A stretch of DNA of 64,000 bases from Labilibaculum sp041595635 (GCF_041595635.1 NZ_JBFHJW010000011.1:1-64000); one strand, 5' to 3'; positions 37,132 through 46,662 are shown, counted from the first letter of the stretch. The notes: generated by a model not told the origin, from the sequence alone. A program made the numbers and translations.

Positions 37132-37471
37132 TAGAGAGAAATATTAACGGTTTAATAAAGCGACGAGCAGAAGAAGCTGTCCTATTTTTTTCGATTACAA
37201 ATTTAGAATTATTTTAGTGCATTAAAATGTTTAAGTAGTAAAATCTATTCCATCCTTGAAAAATGTAAAAACAAACCAAAACAATATAAAAGCTAAAGTT
37301 CGTAATTAAAGTGCCAAAAAAGTCCATTATCATAAGGAAATTGAGGTGAAAATAAATAAATGAATATTTTTTTCACTTTTATTTCATTTCACTATCAAAT
37401 TACGAGCCAATACAATAAAGCCAAATGGCATGATCACACTCTAAAAATCTCGAAGTTTACAGGATTTACAG
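37132..37471. other. Intergenic region upstream of the tRNA cluster
   Basis: No gene is seen. The stretch is AT-rich. It ends at the well-formed promoter of the tRNA-Lys array. Confidence 0.4.
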
Positions 37472-37503
37472 TTTGCGATTTAAATTTAATCACTCTATAT
37501 TTG
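37472..37503 (+). promoter_or_regulatory. Promoter of the tRNA-Lys array
   Basis: TTTG (37472-37475) and TATATTTG (37496-37503) are separated by 20 nt, a complete match to the Bacteroidota -33/-7 pattern. The first mature tRNA base is at 37531, 27 nt after the -7 element, leaving a short leader. Confidence 0.75.
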
Positions 37504-37530
37504 CATCGCTTTTAAAAACAAAGAGTAGCC

Positions 37531-37606
37531 GATTCCTTAGCTCAGCTGGTAGAGCACAACACTTTTAATGTTGGGGTCCTGGGTTCGAACCCCAGAGGGA
37601 TCACCA
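37531..37606 (+). tRNA. tRNA-Lys(TTT), copy 1
   Basis: Cloverleaf: acceptor GATTCCT/AGGGATC, D-arm GCTC/GAGC, anticodon stem CAACA/TGTTG with loop CTTTTAA (anticodon TTT), T-arm CTGGG/CCCAG with GGTTCGAAC. Discriminator A at 37603, CCA encoded at 37604-37606. Confidence 0.97.
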
Positions 37607-37637
37607 TAAGACAAACAAAGTCTTTCAAAAATAAGTT

Positions 37638-37710
37638 GATTCCTTAGCTCAGCTGGTAGAGCACAACACTTTTAATGTTGGGGTCCTGGGTTCGAACCCC
37701 AGAGGGATCA
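37638..37710 (+). tRNA. tRNA-Lys(TTT), copy 2
   Basis: Identical in sequence to copy 1 over the 73-nt body. CCA is not encoded here (CTA follows the discriminator). It starts exactly 107 bp after copy 1. Confidence 0.97.
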
Positions 37711-37744
37711 CTATAAGACAAACAAAGTCTTTCAAAAATAAGTT

Positions 37745-37817
37745 GATTCCTTAGCTCAGCTGGTAGAGCACAACACTTTTAATGTTGGGGTCCTGGGTTC
37801 GAACCCCAGAGGGATCA
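37745..37817 (+). tRNA. tRNA-Lys(TTT), copy 3
   Basis: Identical to copies 1 and 2 over the 73-nt body. It starts 107 bp after copy 2. CCA is not encoded (CAA follows). It is the last of the array and is followed by the terminator. Confidence 0.97.
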
Positions 37818-37818
37818 C

Positions 37819-37851
37819 AAAAAACCACCAAATTACTTTGGTGGTTTTTTT
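37819..37851 (+). terminator. Terminator of the tRNA-Lys array
   Basis: AACCACCAAA pairs with TTTGGTGGTT and is followed by TTTTTTT. It starts 2 nt after the third tRNA. Confidence 0.9.
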
Positions 37852-38129
37852 GTATCTGAAAAAGAAACAATTTTTTGCTCCTCTACACCATACGTATCAA
37901 GGATCAAGTCGAAAAGTTATGGGATTTAGTCAACAATAGTCTGATCAGCAAACTCAAAAAATTCACCTATAAGCGTATATTTTCAAAAATCGAGAATCCC
38001 TAAATTAACTTATTAATATAAGTAGTTTTCTTCTTAAACCTCTATACCATTCTCTATAAAATTGAAGTGAAACAAGCAGCCTAAGTGTTCTGCAAAACCA
38101 TGTGCCACTGAAGCACCCCAACCTTCTAG

Positions 38130-38201
38130 AGCCTCTCATGGGAATTGAACCCACGACCTGCTCATTACGAGTGAGCTGCTCTACCTCTGAGCTAAAGAGG
38201 C
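38130..38201 (-). tRNA. tRNA-Thr(CGT)
   Basis: On the minus strand: acceptor GCCTCTT/GAGAGGC, D-arm GCTC..GAGC, anticodon stem GCTCA/TGAGC with loop CTCGTAA (anticodon CGT, reading ACG), T-arm GTGGG/CCCAT region with GGTTCAATTCC. Discriminator U; CCA is not encoded. Confidence 0.92.
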
Positions 38202-38675
38202 TTATTTAATTCTATGCAAAAATATAATATTATTCATAATAATGATTTTTTATTCCTAACATATTTCATTTTAAGAGTAAAAACTTCCAACTAATTTTCT
38301 CGAGCAAAGTTTATAAGCAGCTAAGCCCATACATAGTAATGGATTAGTCTAGACATAACCATCCACAATAAAGATCATAATTTAGACTCTAAAACTAGCA
38401 CTAATTAAAAATTTTAGCATTGGCAGCAAGAGTTTGGAAAATGATAAAACAGAATCAAAATAGAACTAAATAAAAATGATATCGGTTTTTATTGCTTGAT
38501 CGCAGAAACTGAAAAAAATAATCCAAGAAATAAATTTTGAAAATTCAGGATAACAAGCAGCTATTAAAATCCGAAGTTTTAATCCACACAAAAGCCTTCT
38601 TTTCATCGTTTTATAAACAAATGTTTGTAAATTGACTAAAGCTTTTGGTACAAAGTAACATAACCCAAAAATGAC
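38202..38675. other. Intergenic region before the CDF gene
   Basis: No gene is seen. The sequence is AT-rich with a partial match (13 bp) to the 22-bp repeat core near 38468-38480. A short minus-strand frame overlapping the next gene start is not convincing. Confidence 0.35.
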
Positions 38676-39677
38676 ATGATGAAACCTTATAACCGCGCTA
38701 TAAAATTTACGGTTCAAAAACGGATTGTAATCATTTCTATCATTTTATTTGTTGGAAAAATAGGCGCTTATTTACTTACTAGTTCCGTTGGAATATTGAC
38801 CGATGCCTTAGAAAGTACAGTTAATGTACTTACTGGTTTCATTAGTCTTTATAGTATTGGAGTTGCGTTAAAACCAAAAGATATTAGTCACCCCTTTGGA
38901 CATGGGAAAATAGAATCAATATCTGCTTCGGTGGAAGGATTTCTTATAATATTGGCAGGATTAATAATTATTTTCGAAGCAGTTAAACGATTATTTCATC
39001 CAGTTGAGATTCAACAATTAGATATTGGAATAATTATTATCGCAGCAGCTGGTATCGTAAATTACATACTCGGATATTATGGTATTAAAACAGGCAGAAA
39101 ATACAATTCAATAGCTTTAGTTGCAGGAGGAAAACACTTACAATCTGACACTTATTCAACGATTGGATTAGTAGTTGGTTTACTATTACTGCTTATAACA
39201 AAAATTGCATGGCTCGACAGTGCAATTGCTTTGCTCTTTGGTTCCATAATAATATTCACTGGCTACAAAATATTGAAGGAAACAACTTCAAATTTAATGG
39301 ACCAGGCAGATAGTAAAATGTTAAAGGAGATAATTGAACTTTTGTCAAAAAACAAATCAGATTGCTGGATTAATCTGCACAACTTAAAATTGCTGAAATA
39401 TGGTGATTCTCTGCACATTGATTGCGACATAACTCTTCCCTGGTATATGAATATTTTGGATGCGCACAAAGAAAGCGAATCAATAATGTCTATTATATCT
39501 AAAAATTATAAAAATAGAATTGATTTTACAATTCATACAGACGCATGTAATTCTGATTTATGTGAACATTGCAGGGTATTTGATTGTAAGTATCGTAAGC
39601 ATGATTTTATAACCGATTTAGAATGGACACTTGAAGAAAATATAAAAAACACTGACCACAATCTATATACAAAATAG
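38676..39677 (+). CDS. Cation diffusion facilitator with cysteine-rich tail
   Basis: 333 residues. Membrane segments lie between about 17 and 205. Recognisable are TM2 (GILTDALEST, Asp ligand), the loop signature SHPFGHGKIESI, and TM5 with KHLQSDTYST (His..Asp ligands), all diagnostic of CDF proton-driven metal exporters (Zn, Fe, Mn or Co). The C-terminal cytoplasmic domain ends in an unusual Cys cluster, DACNSDLCEHCRVFDC (about 288-303), which could bind or sense metal. The start could be the second ATG 3 bp further. Single gene. Confidence 0.88.
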   Translation: MMKPYNRAIKFTVQKRIVIISIILFVGKIGAYLLTSSVGILTDALESTVNVLTGFISLYSIGVALKPKDISHPFGHGKIESISASVEGFLIILAGLIIIFEAVKRLFHPVEIQQLDIGIIIIAAAGIVNYILGYYGIKTGRKYNSIALVAGGKHLQSDTYSTIGLVVGLLLLLITKIAWLDSAIALLFGSIIIFTGYKILKETTSNLMDQADSKMLKEIIELLSKNKSDCWINLHNLKLLKYGDSLHIDCDITLPWYMNILDAHKESESIMSIISKNYKNRIDFTIHTDACNSDLCEHCRVFDCKYRKHDFITDLEWTLEENIKNTDHNLYTK

Positions 39678-39971
39678 GTAAAAATGGCACTAAACTTAAG
39701 AATTGTATACCGATCAAACTGTCTGGTTGATTGAAAAACATTCCACACTCTTTCCCACTATTCATACAATTTACTATAGGCATCTATCTTTAATTTTGCA
39801 AAGCTATGTCCCTTAACGAATATTTTATATGGTAAAGAGAAATGGATTCTAATTTTTAAATGACAATTCAAAGCAAAAAAAACAAATTTCTATCCCCTAA
39901 AAAGAATCGAAATTAAATTCCTCAGAATATCAAGATCTGGTAATAGGTCTTAAACAACTAAATTAAATCAC
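39678..39971. other. Intergenic region
   Basis: About 290 bp without a gene between the CDF gene and the promoter of the GH20 gene. Nothing recognisable. Confidence 0.35.
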
Positions 39972-39979
39972 TACATTTG
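39972..39979 (+). promoter_or_regulatory. -7 element for the GH20 gene
   Basis: TACATTTG matches TAnnTTTG, about 82 bp before the chosen ATG at 40061. It argues against a TTG start at 39977, which lies inside this element. Confidence 0.5.
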
Positions 39980-40060
39980 CTATCTATATTGGATCTCAGG
40001 GGCTCATCTTCCCCATACTGGAACCTGTTGTTTTCTTGTTTACTATTTAATTGTATTAAT

Positions 40061-42394
40061 ATGCATTTCAAATTCTTGATCAAAAACTACTTCGTAATAT
40101 TTTTAATTGGAATAATTATTTTATCTGGTTGCCAAACATCCACAAAAGATTTAAAAGTGAGCATTATTCCGAAACCCGTTGATTTACAACGTACAGAGAC
40201 TTCTTTTCTGATCAATGAAAAAACCACTTTATCGGTTGGAAATGAATTAAAAACGCATACCAACTTTTTGCTCCAAGAAATTGAAAAATGCACTAGTTTA
40301 CAATTGACAGTTACTGATGCACCTACCGAAAATTTTATTGTTTTTTTAATTGACAATAATTTAAAAGCAGATAACTATCACCTAAATATCACAAATACCC
40401 ACATAAAAATTGAAGCAGGTAATTATGGAGGCGCAGTTTATGCCCTACAAAGTCTTAAGCAACTAATCAAGATTAATAATTTAGAACAAACTAAGTCATT
40501 TATTGTTCCCGGACTAAGTATTAAGGATGGTCCTGAATTTGGATGGCGAGGATACATGTTAGACGTTTCACGTCATTTTCATTCGGTGAAAGAAATTAAG
40601 GAGGTCTTAGATTTTATGTCTGAACTGAAGCTAAACCGTTTTCACTGGCACCTTTCTGACGATCAGGGTTTTCGATTGGAAATGAAAAAATTTCCCAAGC
40701 TCAACCAAATAGGATCGTGGAGAGTTGATCGCAACACAACAGACGAAAACATAAATGCTGTTTGGGGACGTCTACCTCAGCAAGAAGGCGAAGTAGCAAG
40801 CTATGGTGGCTTTTATACCCGCGAACAAGTAAAAGAGTTAATTGCTTACGGACAGGAGCGCAATATTGAAATTCTTCCAGAAATTGATGTTCCAGGTCAT
40901 TCGCAAGCTATTATTGCTTCCTACCCAGAATTGGCTTGCGAAAAAAAGAAATACTATGTAGCCACGGGTGCCGTAAGAGAAAATAATACTTTATGTCCGA
41001 GCAATGCATATACCTACGAATTTATGCAAGCAGTAATTAGTGAAGTAGCAGAATTATTTCCAATCGGCTACATCCACATTGGCGGAGATGAGTGCAATAA
41101 ATCTAACTGGAAAAAGCATGCGCAATGTCAGAATTTCATCAAAAAACACAATCTAAAAGATGAACATGGTTTGCAGAGCTATTTTATTCACGAATTAGAG
41201 AAAATAGTGAATGCCAATGGCAAAGAACTCATTGGCTGGGATGAAATATTAGATGGTGGCCTGGCTCCTAACGCCACAGTAATGTCGTGGCGCGGTGAAA
41301 AAGGAGGCATCGAATCGGCAAAAATGGGACACGATGTAATTATGTCGCCCAGCTCCTATCAATATCTCGACTTTAAACAGGGACAATCTGACTTTGAGCC
41401 CAACCTTGGATATGCTCAAACCCTATTGAGCAAGTGTTATAGTTATAAGGTTATTCCCGATACATTAACACAACAGGAAGCCAAATACATTCTTGGCACG
41501 CAGGCCAACCTGTGGTCTGAGAGTATTTCCGATTGGGGAAAGTTAACCTATATGACTTTTCCAAGATTATTTGCGGTGGCCGAAAATGCCTGGACATCTC
41601 AAAAGAATAAGAACTGGGACAATTTTACAGAACGCTTAAAACCTCAATTTAAAGTAATGGAGAAGCAAGGGCTTCGTTTTGCGAAGAGTGTTTTTAACCC
41701 ATGGCTACATCATCAGGGAAATGGCAAAAGCATAAAAATCTGGTTTACCTCCGAAATAAGCAATCCAGAAATCCGATATACTTTGGATGGTTCCGAGCCT
41801 TCGGCAAAAAGTAATTTATTTTCAGATACCCTTACTATTGAAAAAACAGCCATCGTAAAAGCTGCTTTATTCGAGAATGATAGTCGATTAGGTGATGTGA
41901 TAGAAAAAGAATTTTTTGTACATAAAGCCGCAGGTGTTCCCGTAAAAATAGTTTCTGAAACGGATGAAACCAAAAGTAAAATAAACCTCAATGCCCTAAC
42001 CGATCTTTGTTATGGTCAGCTTTTGGAAAGAGGTGATACCTGCTGGCAACGATTTGATAATACTGTGGAATTTGAATTGTCATTTGATAAACCCACCGAT
42101 ATCGAGTCTGTTACCATCCGAAGCTTAAGACATACTTTGCAAACTTTGTATGCCGCTTACCGTATTGAGGTATCTGTAAAAGATACAGATGGGTTTAAAC
42201 AAGTGGGTGATTCTGGCTATTTAAATGAAAATATCATTCAGGGCCGAAACCTGTTTAGCAATACGGTAAACTGTCCGACAAAAGGAGTTACTATCCTTAG
42301 AGTGAAGGTAATAAAAGTCAAAGAAATTCCTGAAAATCACGTAAATGAAGGAAAGCAGGCTTTCATGAAATTAGATGAAATAATTGTATTATAA
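40061..42394 (+). CDS. Beta-N-acetylhexosaminidase lipoprotein, GH20
   Basis: About 777 residues from the chosen ATG. Signal and lipobox (FLIGIIILSGC, lipidated Cys near 23) place it in the envelope. An N-terminal GH20b-type domain is followed by the GH20 barrel (about 140-500) with GWRGYMLDVSRHFHSV, LNRFHWHLSDDQGFR, PEIDVPGHSQAI and the catalytic pair in HIGGDECNKSNW (Asp-Glu near 342-343). Then come a chitobiase/hexosaminidase C-terminal sandwich (IRYTLDGSEPSAKS) and a final beta-rich domain. It should cleave terminal GlcNAc or GalNAc from chitin oligomers, glycans or peptidoglycan fragments. No PUL genes (SusC/D) are adjacent. Confidence 0.93.
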   Translation: MHFKFLIKNYFVIFLIGIIILSGCQTSTKDLKVSIIPKPVDLQRTETSFLINEKTTLSVGNELKTHTNFLLQEIEKCTSLQLTVTDAPTENFIVFLIDNNLKADNYHLNITNTHIKIEAGNYGGAVYALQSLKQLIKINNLEQTKSFIVPGLSIKDGPEFGWRGYMLDVSRHFHSVKEIKEVLDFMSELKLNRFHWHLSDDQGFRLEMKKFPKLNQIGSWRVDRNTTDENINAVWGRLPQQEGEVASYGGFYTREQVKELIAYGQERNIEILPEIDVPGHSQAIIASYPELACEKKKYYVATGAVRENNTLCPSNAYTYEFMQAVISEVAELFPIGYIHIGGDECNKSNWKKHAQCQNFIKKHNLKDEHGLQSYFIHELEKIVNANGKELIGWDEILDGGLAPNATVMSWRGEKGGIESAKMGHDVIMSPSSYQYLDFKQGQSDFEPNLGYAQTLLSKCYSYKVIPDTLTQQEAKYILGTQANLWSESISDWGKLTYMTFPRLFAVAENAWTSQKNKNWDNFTERLKPQFKVMEKQGLRFAKSVFNPWLHHQGNGKSIKIWFTSEISNPEIRYTLDGSEPSAKSNLFSDTLTIEKTAIVKAALFENDSRLGDVIEKEFFVHKAAGVPVKIVSETDETKSKINLNALTDLCYGQLLERGDTCWQRFDNTVEFELSFDKPTDIESVTIRSLRHTLQTLYAAYRIEVSVKDTDGFKQVGDSGYLNENIIQGRNLFSNTVNCPTKGVTILRVKVIKVKEIPENHVNEGKQAFMKLDEIIVL

Positions 42395-42450
42395 ATTAGG
42401 TCAAATCCCAACAACAAACTTTTTAATAATGCATATGACCGTGGAATTAA

Positions 42451-43188
42451 ACGACTGTTGTAGAATCGATAAAGGGCATATTGGATCATGAATTTATTGA
42501 TTGTGGTTACAGAATAATGACAAAGTATCTTCAGCGTAAAGGTTTTCATATCAACCACAAGAAAGTATACCGAATAATGAGTAATACGGGTCTTTTAAAG
42601 CCTAATTCTAGGATTAAACGAAGTGGTGGTAGTCGTAAATTTGTAAGATTTAGGAAAGTTTATACAAGCCATCCTATGGAGTGTCTTGAAATGGATATTA
42701 AGATGATTTGGATTCCCAATATGGGAAAGAACGCTTATCTTCTATCGGTAATTGATGTTCATACAAGAAAAATACTAGGTTATACTTTTGCATTCAATGT
42801 AAAGCAAAACGAGGTGATTGAATTACTATCAACAATTGTCGATCAATATCCAACTCCTGAATCTCTTATAATTAGATCTGATAATGGAAGTCAGTTTATT
42901 GCTCGTAATGTGAGAAATTACATTCATTTGGTTGGTTTTGAACAAGAATTTACTCACGTGGCAACACCTGAAGAAAATGCGCATATTGAGGCATATCATG
43001 GTACTTTAAAGAGGGATATATTCGATAGAGTTGATTATCGTACATTTGGAGAAATAGAGCAGATCATTAAACGATATGTACCATTTTATAACAATGAAAG
43101 ACTACATCGTTTACTAGGAAGAATTACTCCAGATGAAAAATGGCAACAAGACCAGCATTTAATTAAAAAACAAAAAAAGACTGCTTAA
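42451..43188 (+). mobile_element. Truncated IS3-family transposase (OrfB) remnant
   Basis: The reading frame opens after a TAA at 42448-42450 and encodes about 245 residues of IS3 OrfB: the helix GYRIMTKYLQRKGFHINHKKVYRIM, then an rve integrase core with Asp in LEMDIKMIW, Asp in IRSDNGSQF and Glu in ENAHIEAYHG, and the end YNNERLHRLLG. The DDE residues are intact. OrfA and the first part of OrfB are missing and there is no good start codon (TTG 42481 is possible). No terminal inverted repeats were found. The element is a decayed copy just downstream of the GH20 gene. Confidence 0.85.
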
Positions 43189-43556
43189 TATTAATGAATT
43201 TAAACAGTCAAAATTAATCGCTGAAATAGAAAATTAAAAAATAGAATAAAACTCTAGGATATCAGGGGTCAAAACATCACCCATACAATAGAAAAACTAA
43301 CAATTGACTGAAAAAAAAATGAAATAAAGCACCTTGCGATAGAAGATACCACGGTACGCTAAATGCTGAAAATCAAAAGGTAGCCATCTATTTGGATTTT
43401 TTAGATAAACATAAATTCAGGTCCCTAGTGTTACGATCTTAGTCAAGATGCAGGAATTCGTTTTACTTTTTACAAATGTTGAATTAGATAAATTTGTAAT
43501 AGCGCAAAATCATTCTTTAAGCTGATATTCCAATCAAGTACTCAGCGCGATTTTAT
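43189..43556. other. Intergenic region after the IS3 remnant
   Basis: No gene. It may include the right end of the IS element; no inverted repeat could be matched with the left side. Confidence 0.35.
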
Positions 43557-44924
43557 TTACTTAAAATACTGTGACAATTCATTCTCTAATTGAAAGAAAG
43601 TAATGGGAACAGCAATGGTTTTTAGGGAAGGATCGATAAGAAACATACTAGGTGTTACATAAATATTAAACTGATTGGCGAGGCTACCATTGAGCCCTTG
43701 TGTATCGCAAGCATTCACCCATGGATAATAATTCTGAGACACCATTTCGCGCCAATAATTTAGGTTACTATCCAAAGATACAGCAACCACCTCAAGGCCT
43801 AAATCATGATATTCAGGATACAAATCTCTTATTTGTTCAAGCATCTCTTTACTATGAATACAAGTCCCCGACCAAACAACTAGTAAGGTTAAATCGCTAT
43901 TCACATCCGATAAAGATTGAATACGAATGTCTAATGAATTCTTTAAGTCAACATCTGGAACCAACCAACCCGCCTTATTATTGCGCGAATTTCGAATTCT
44001 ATTTTGGATAATTCTATTGGCTAAAACATATTCACAAGTATTTAGTACTTTATAGGAATCAACAACAATTTGGCGCATTTGCGGATATTCGTGCTCGGGG
44101 TAACGAATCATTAAATAATTGGCCAGATATTTTTGAGAGCTAGGCTCCAACTCTGTGAGCCAAAACAATTTTCCAATTGCATCGCTAATCTTCTTATAAT
44201 TTTCGTTTTCTAACAGCTCATCGATTTTTTGCGATTGCAAATACTTTCCAATTTTCTCGTAGTAAATAGGCGTAGCCTGCAATACTGTATCTGTAAAAGC
44301 AAAGTAATCGAAAAAATGTTTTTGATAGTACTCATCGTATTTTAGTCCTTTTTGCTTTAAATTGGGAAGCAATTCCTGCTGTGCTAAAGCCATTCGTACC
44401 GACCATGAATCGAAATGATTTCGCCAGAGTTCTTTAAGGAGGTTTCTTTTCTCTTTTTGCACTTTGGCAAATTGAGTGTGCAAATCTTTAAAGGAAGAAT
44501 CCTGCTCGTTCATTTTCTCCAATGTCTCCCTAATCTCAGTCATTTTACTGTTCCTAATTTCAAATTCAGACAGATAGTACTGAAATTGATTATTTTCATC
44601 TTCTTCAGGAAAACGAAGCTCTCCAACTTCAGGCTTCCCAATAAGTGAAAAATGAAAATCTGCTTTCGATATTAAAAAATCAATTTTACCTAGTTTGCCT
44701 GATAATCGATAGAAACCATAATCTCCGTTCCACGAAATACTAAGCAATCCATTCTCATTAACCTCGGCCTGATCAACAACATAAACACCACCTTCATCGC
44801 CACGCAAAAGTAAAAACTGCTCTTTCTTGCAATCAGGCATTTCAGCAATCAATTTAAGTTGTCGTTGTCCGAAAACATTCTGTGCTAATAGTGCAAAAAG
44901 AAATACTAGAATTTTTTTATTCAT
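43557..44924 (-). CDS. Exported thioredoxin-fold protein with CxxS site
   Basis: About 455 residues from MNKKILVFLFALLAQNVFGQ, a Sec signal peptide. An N-terminal beta-sandwich-like DUF4369-type region and a long helical middle (EIRETLEKMNEQDSSF, RNLLKELWRNHFDSW) lead to a C-terminal thioredoxin/TlpA fold (LTLLVVWSGTCIHSKEMLEQI, VAVSLD, YYPWVNACD, IYVTPSMFLID with cis-Pro). The active site is CIHS rather than CxxC, so a normal disulfide exchange is unlikely; an isomerase or chaperone-like role is possible. No operon partner. Confidence 0.8.
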   Translation of the reverse strand: MNKKILVFLFALLAQNVFGQRQLKLIAEMPDCKKEQFLLLRGDEGGVYVVDQAEVNENGLLSISWNGDYGFYRLSGKLGKIDFLISKADFHFSLIGKPEVGELRFPEEDENNQFQYYLSEFEIRNSKMTEIRETLEKMNEQDSSFKDLHTQFAKVQKEKRNLLKELWRNHFDSWSVRMALAQQELLPNLKQKGLKYDEYYQKHFFDYFAFTDTVLQATPIYYEKIGKYLQSQKIDELLENENYKKISDAIGKLFWLTELEPSSQKYLANYLMIRYPEHEYPQMRQIVVDSYKVLNTCEYVLANRIIQNRIRNSRNNKAGWLVPDVDLKNSLDIRIQSLSDVNSDLTLLVVWSGTCIHSKEMLEQIRDLYPEYHDLGLEVVAVSLDSNLNYWREMVSQNYYPWVNACDTQGLNGSLANQFNIYVTPSMFLIDPSLKTIAVPITFFQLENELSQYFK

Positions 44925-45270
44925 GAATAGTAAGCTCATCCTTATATAATTTTATCTCCAAACAATTCGTATCAGCTAGTAAGAAATTAAAACGCACTTA
45001 CTTTTAGTCTAGTACATAAAACCTTTACTTTTTTATATTTTCACCTGTAGTATTTTATTCCCTAAAAACCTATTTAATCGTTGCTATAACCAATTATCTT
45101 CTCAATTAACACTTTAAGTCGCATTTCCGATATCTAGACTATAAAGATACATATTCTTCTAATGGAAGACCACAGCTTAGTTACAATTAACAGTGGAGAT
45201 GAAATATTTCGTGAAAATGATTTTTTTAGATTCTAATTATTTTCTGTAAATTTAGAATTGTTATTTCACC
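44925..45270. other. Intergenic region upstream of tRNA-Lys copy 4
   Basis: No gene is seen. A TAAATTTA (45247-45254) upstream of the tRNA is a one-mismatch candidate -7 element. Confidence 0.35.
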
Positions 45271-45346
45271 GATTCCTTAGCTCAGCTGGCAGAGCACAAC
45301 ACTTTTAATGTTGGGGTCCTGGGTTCGAACCCCAGAGGGATCACCA
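45271..45346 (+). tRNA. tRNA-Lys(TTT), copy 4
   Basis: Differs from the array copies by one base in the D-loop (GGC for GGT at 45290). Anticodon loop CTTTTAA. Discriminator A at 45343, CCA encoded at 45344-45346. It is 7.5 kb from the array. Confidence 0.97.
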
Positions 45347-45351
45347 ATAAG

Positions 45352-45382
45352 AACCACCAGATTAGTCTTGGTGGTTTTTCTG
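45352..45382 (+). terminator. Terminator after tRNA-Lys copy 4
   Basis: AACCACCA pairs with TGGTGGTT, then TTTC. It resembles the terminator of the tRNA array, so the two tRNA loci are related including their 3' flank. Confidence 0.8.
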
Positions 45383-45503
45383 TTTTAGACAAGAGATAGA
45401 GCAAAAGTTCACTCACAAACATTTTACTTATCTTTCAACGAATAATTTCAAAACAGATGCAACGCATGTTTCCTGCTTTCGTCATTAGAATAGAAATTGA
45501 TTA

Positions 45504-46067
45504 ATGAGCTCATTGTATAAGAACATTCATCAGGATTTAATTGAGCTTTGCCGAAAAAACAAAGCCAAAGCTCAAAGTAAAATCTACAAATTGTACTACA
45601 AAGCAATGTACAATTCATCTTTACGGATTGTAAAAAATCCTGCGGAAGCTGAAGACATTATGCAAGAAGCTTTTCTATCAGCATTTAAAAACATTAAAAA
45701 ATACAAAGGAGAAGTTAGTTTTGGAGCTTGGCTGAAAAAAATTGTTGTGAATCGTTCTTTAGATCATTTAAAAAAGAAAAAGCTTGATTTATTTCCACTT
45801 GACAACGAAATTTATAAGTTATCCGAAGAAACAAATGATGAGAACTTCGAATTTTCCGAAGCACAAATTAAACTCGTTACAAAAGCAATCGACTTGCTCC
45901 CTAGAGGTTATGGAATTATTTTGAATCTTTATTTACTGGAAGGATACGATCATGAGGAAATAGGACAAATACTACACATTAGTTCCTCCACTTCCCGATC
46001 GCAATATTTAAGAGCAAAAAAGAAATTAATTCAAATTGTTTCTGATAATGAAAAACAAAAAATGTAA
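45504..46067 (+). CDS. ECF-type RNA polymerase sigma factor
   Basis: 187 residues. Region 2 is YNSSLRIVKNPAEAEDIMQEAFLSAFKNI followed by FGAWLKKIVVNRSLDHLKKKK (about 33-85). Region 4 is LLPRGYGIILNLYLLEGYDHEEIGQILHIS with the recognition helix STSRSQYLRAKKKL (about 127-175). It is intact, with the residues usual for the family. A promoter-like TATCTTTC lies at 45429-45436. The following gene encodes a membrane protein that starts 2 bp after the stop, the usual place for an anti-sigma factor. Confidence 0.92.
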   Translation: MSSLYKNIHQDLIELCRKNKAKAQSKIYKLYYKAMYNSSLRIVKNPAEAEDIMQEAFLSAFKNIKKYKGEVSFGAWLKKIVVNRSLDHLKKKKLDLFPLDNEIYKLSEETNDENFEFSEAQIKLVTKAIDLLPRGYGIILNLYLLEGYDHEEIGQILHISSSTSRSQYLRAKKKLIQIVSDNEKQKM

Positions 46068-46069
46068 TT

Positions 46070-46615
46070 ATGAAAGAATGGGAAGATTTTTTCAGGAAAC
46101 ATCGCGAAACCTTTGATGATTCAGAACCGTCAGAAGATCATTTTAATCGTTTTCTTACAAAATTAGATCATCAGAAAAAAAAGAAGGTATTTGAAGGGCT
46201 TCCAAACTTTTTAAAAGTAGCAGTAATCATTATTTTTGTATTCTTTTCGGGAATCATAGGCTATCAAATCAGAAACCAACAAAACAATCGTTTCGGGCTA
46301 GGAGCTGTATCGTCTGAATATAAAGAAGTTGAACTATTTTACACAAGCAACATTAACAATCAACTAGGAGTGCTTGAGCAAATGGGAAGTTTTGATAAAA
46401 AACAACATCAATCCATTCTAAAGGAGGAATTAAAAGACATGGATAACCGATATGCACAACTTAAAAAAGAGCTAAAATTACATCCCGATGATGATAGAGT
46501 TATTCATGCAATGATTGAATACTATCAGGTTAAAACAGACGTTTTAAGTCGTATTATTGAACAGTTGTATCAAATAAAAAAAGAAAACAGAAATAAATTG
46601 AATACAATAATCTAA
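46070..46615 (+). CDS. Single-pass membrane protein, probable anti-sigma factor
   Basis: 181 residues. A cytoplasmic N-terminal segment (DFFRKHRETFDDSEPSEDHFNRFLTKL, about 6-32), one membrane helix (AVIIIFVFFSGIIGYQI) and a periplasmic helical C-terminal domain that is Glu/Lys-rich. This is the layout of membrane anti-sigma factors, but no zinc-binding HxxxCxxC motif is present. The gene starts 2 bp after the ECF sigma gene. Assignment rests on position and topology. Confidence 0.65.
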   Translation: MKEWEDFFRKHRETFDDSEPSEDHFNRFLTKLDHQKKKKVFEGLPNFLKVAVIIIFVFFSGIIGYQIRNQQNNRFGLGAVSSEYKEVELFYTSNINNQLGVLEQMGSFDKKQHQSILKEELKDMDNRYAQLKKELKLHPDDDRVIHAMIEYYQVKTDVLSRIIEQLYQIKKENRNKLNTII

Positions 46616-46662
46616 GAAACAAAATCGTATAAATTCAAAAAATACAGCCTAAATAAAAGAAC

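Larger units (their letters stand above)
37531..37817 (+). repeat. Tandem 107-bp repeat with tRNA-Lys
   Basis: Each 107-bp unit holds a tRNA-Lys plus a 34-bp spacer that differs by one base between units. The spacer contains a small AAGAC/GTCTT hairpin, probably an RNA processing site. Near-identity points to a recent tandem duplication or gene conversion. Confidence 0.9.

Noticed and set aside
37531..37817. Regular 107-bp repeat resembling a CRISPR array
   Set aside because: The repeat units are tRNA-Lys genes with nearly identical spacers, not short repeats with unique spacers.
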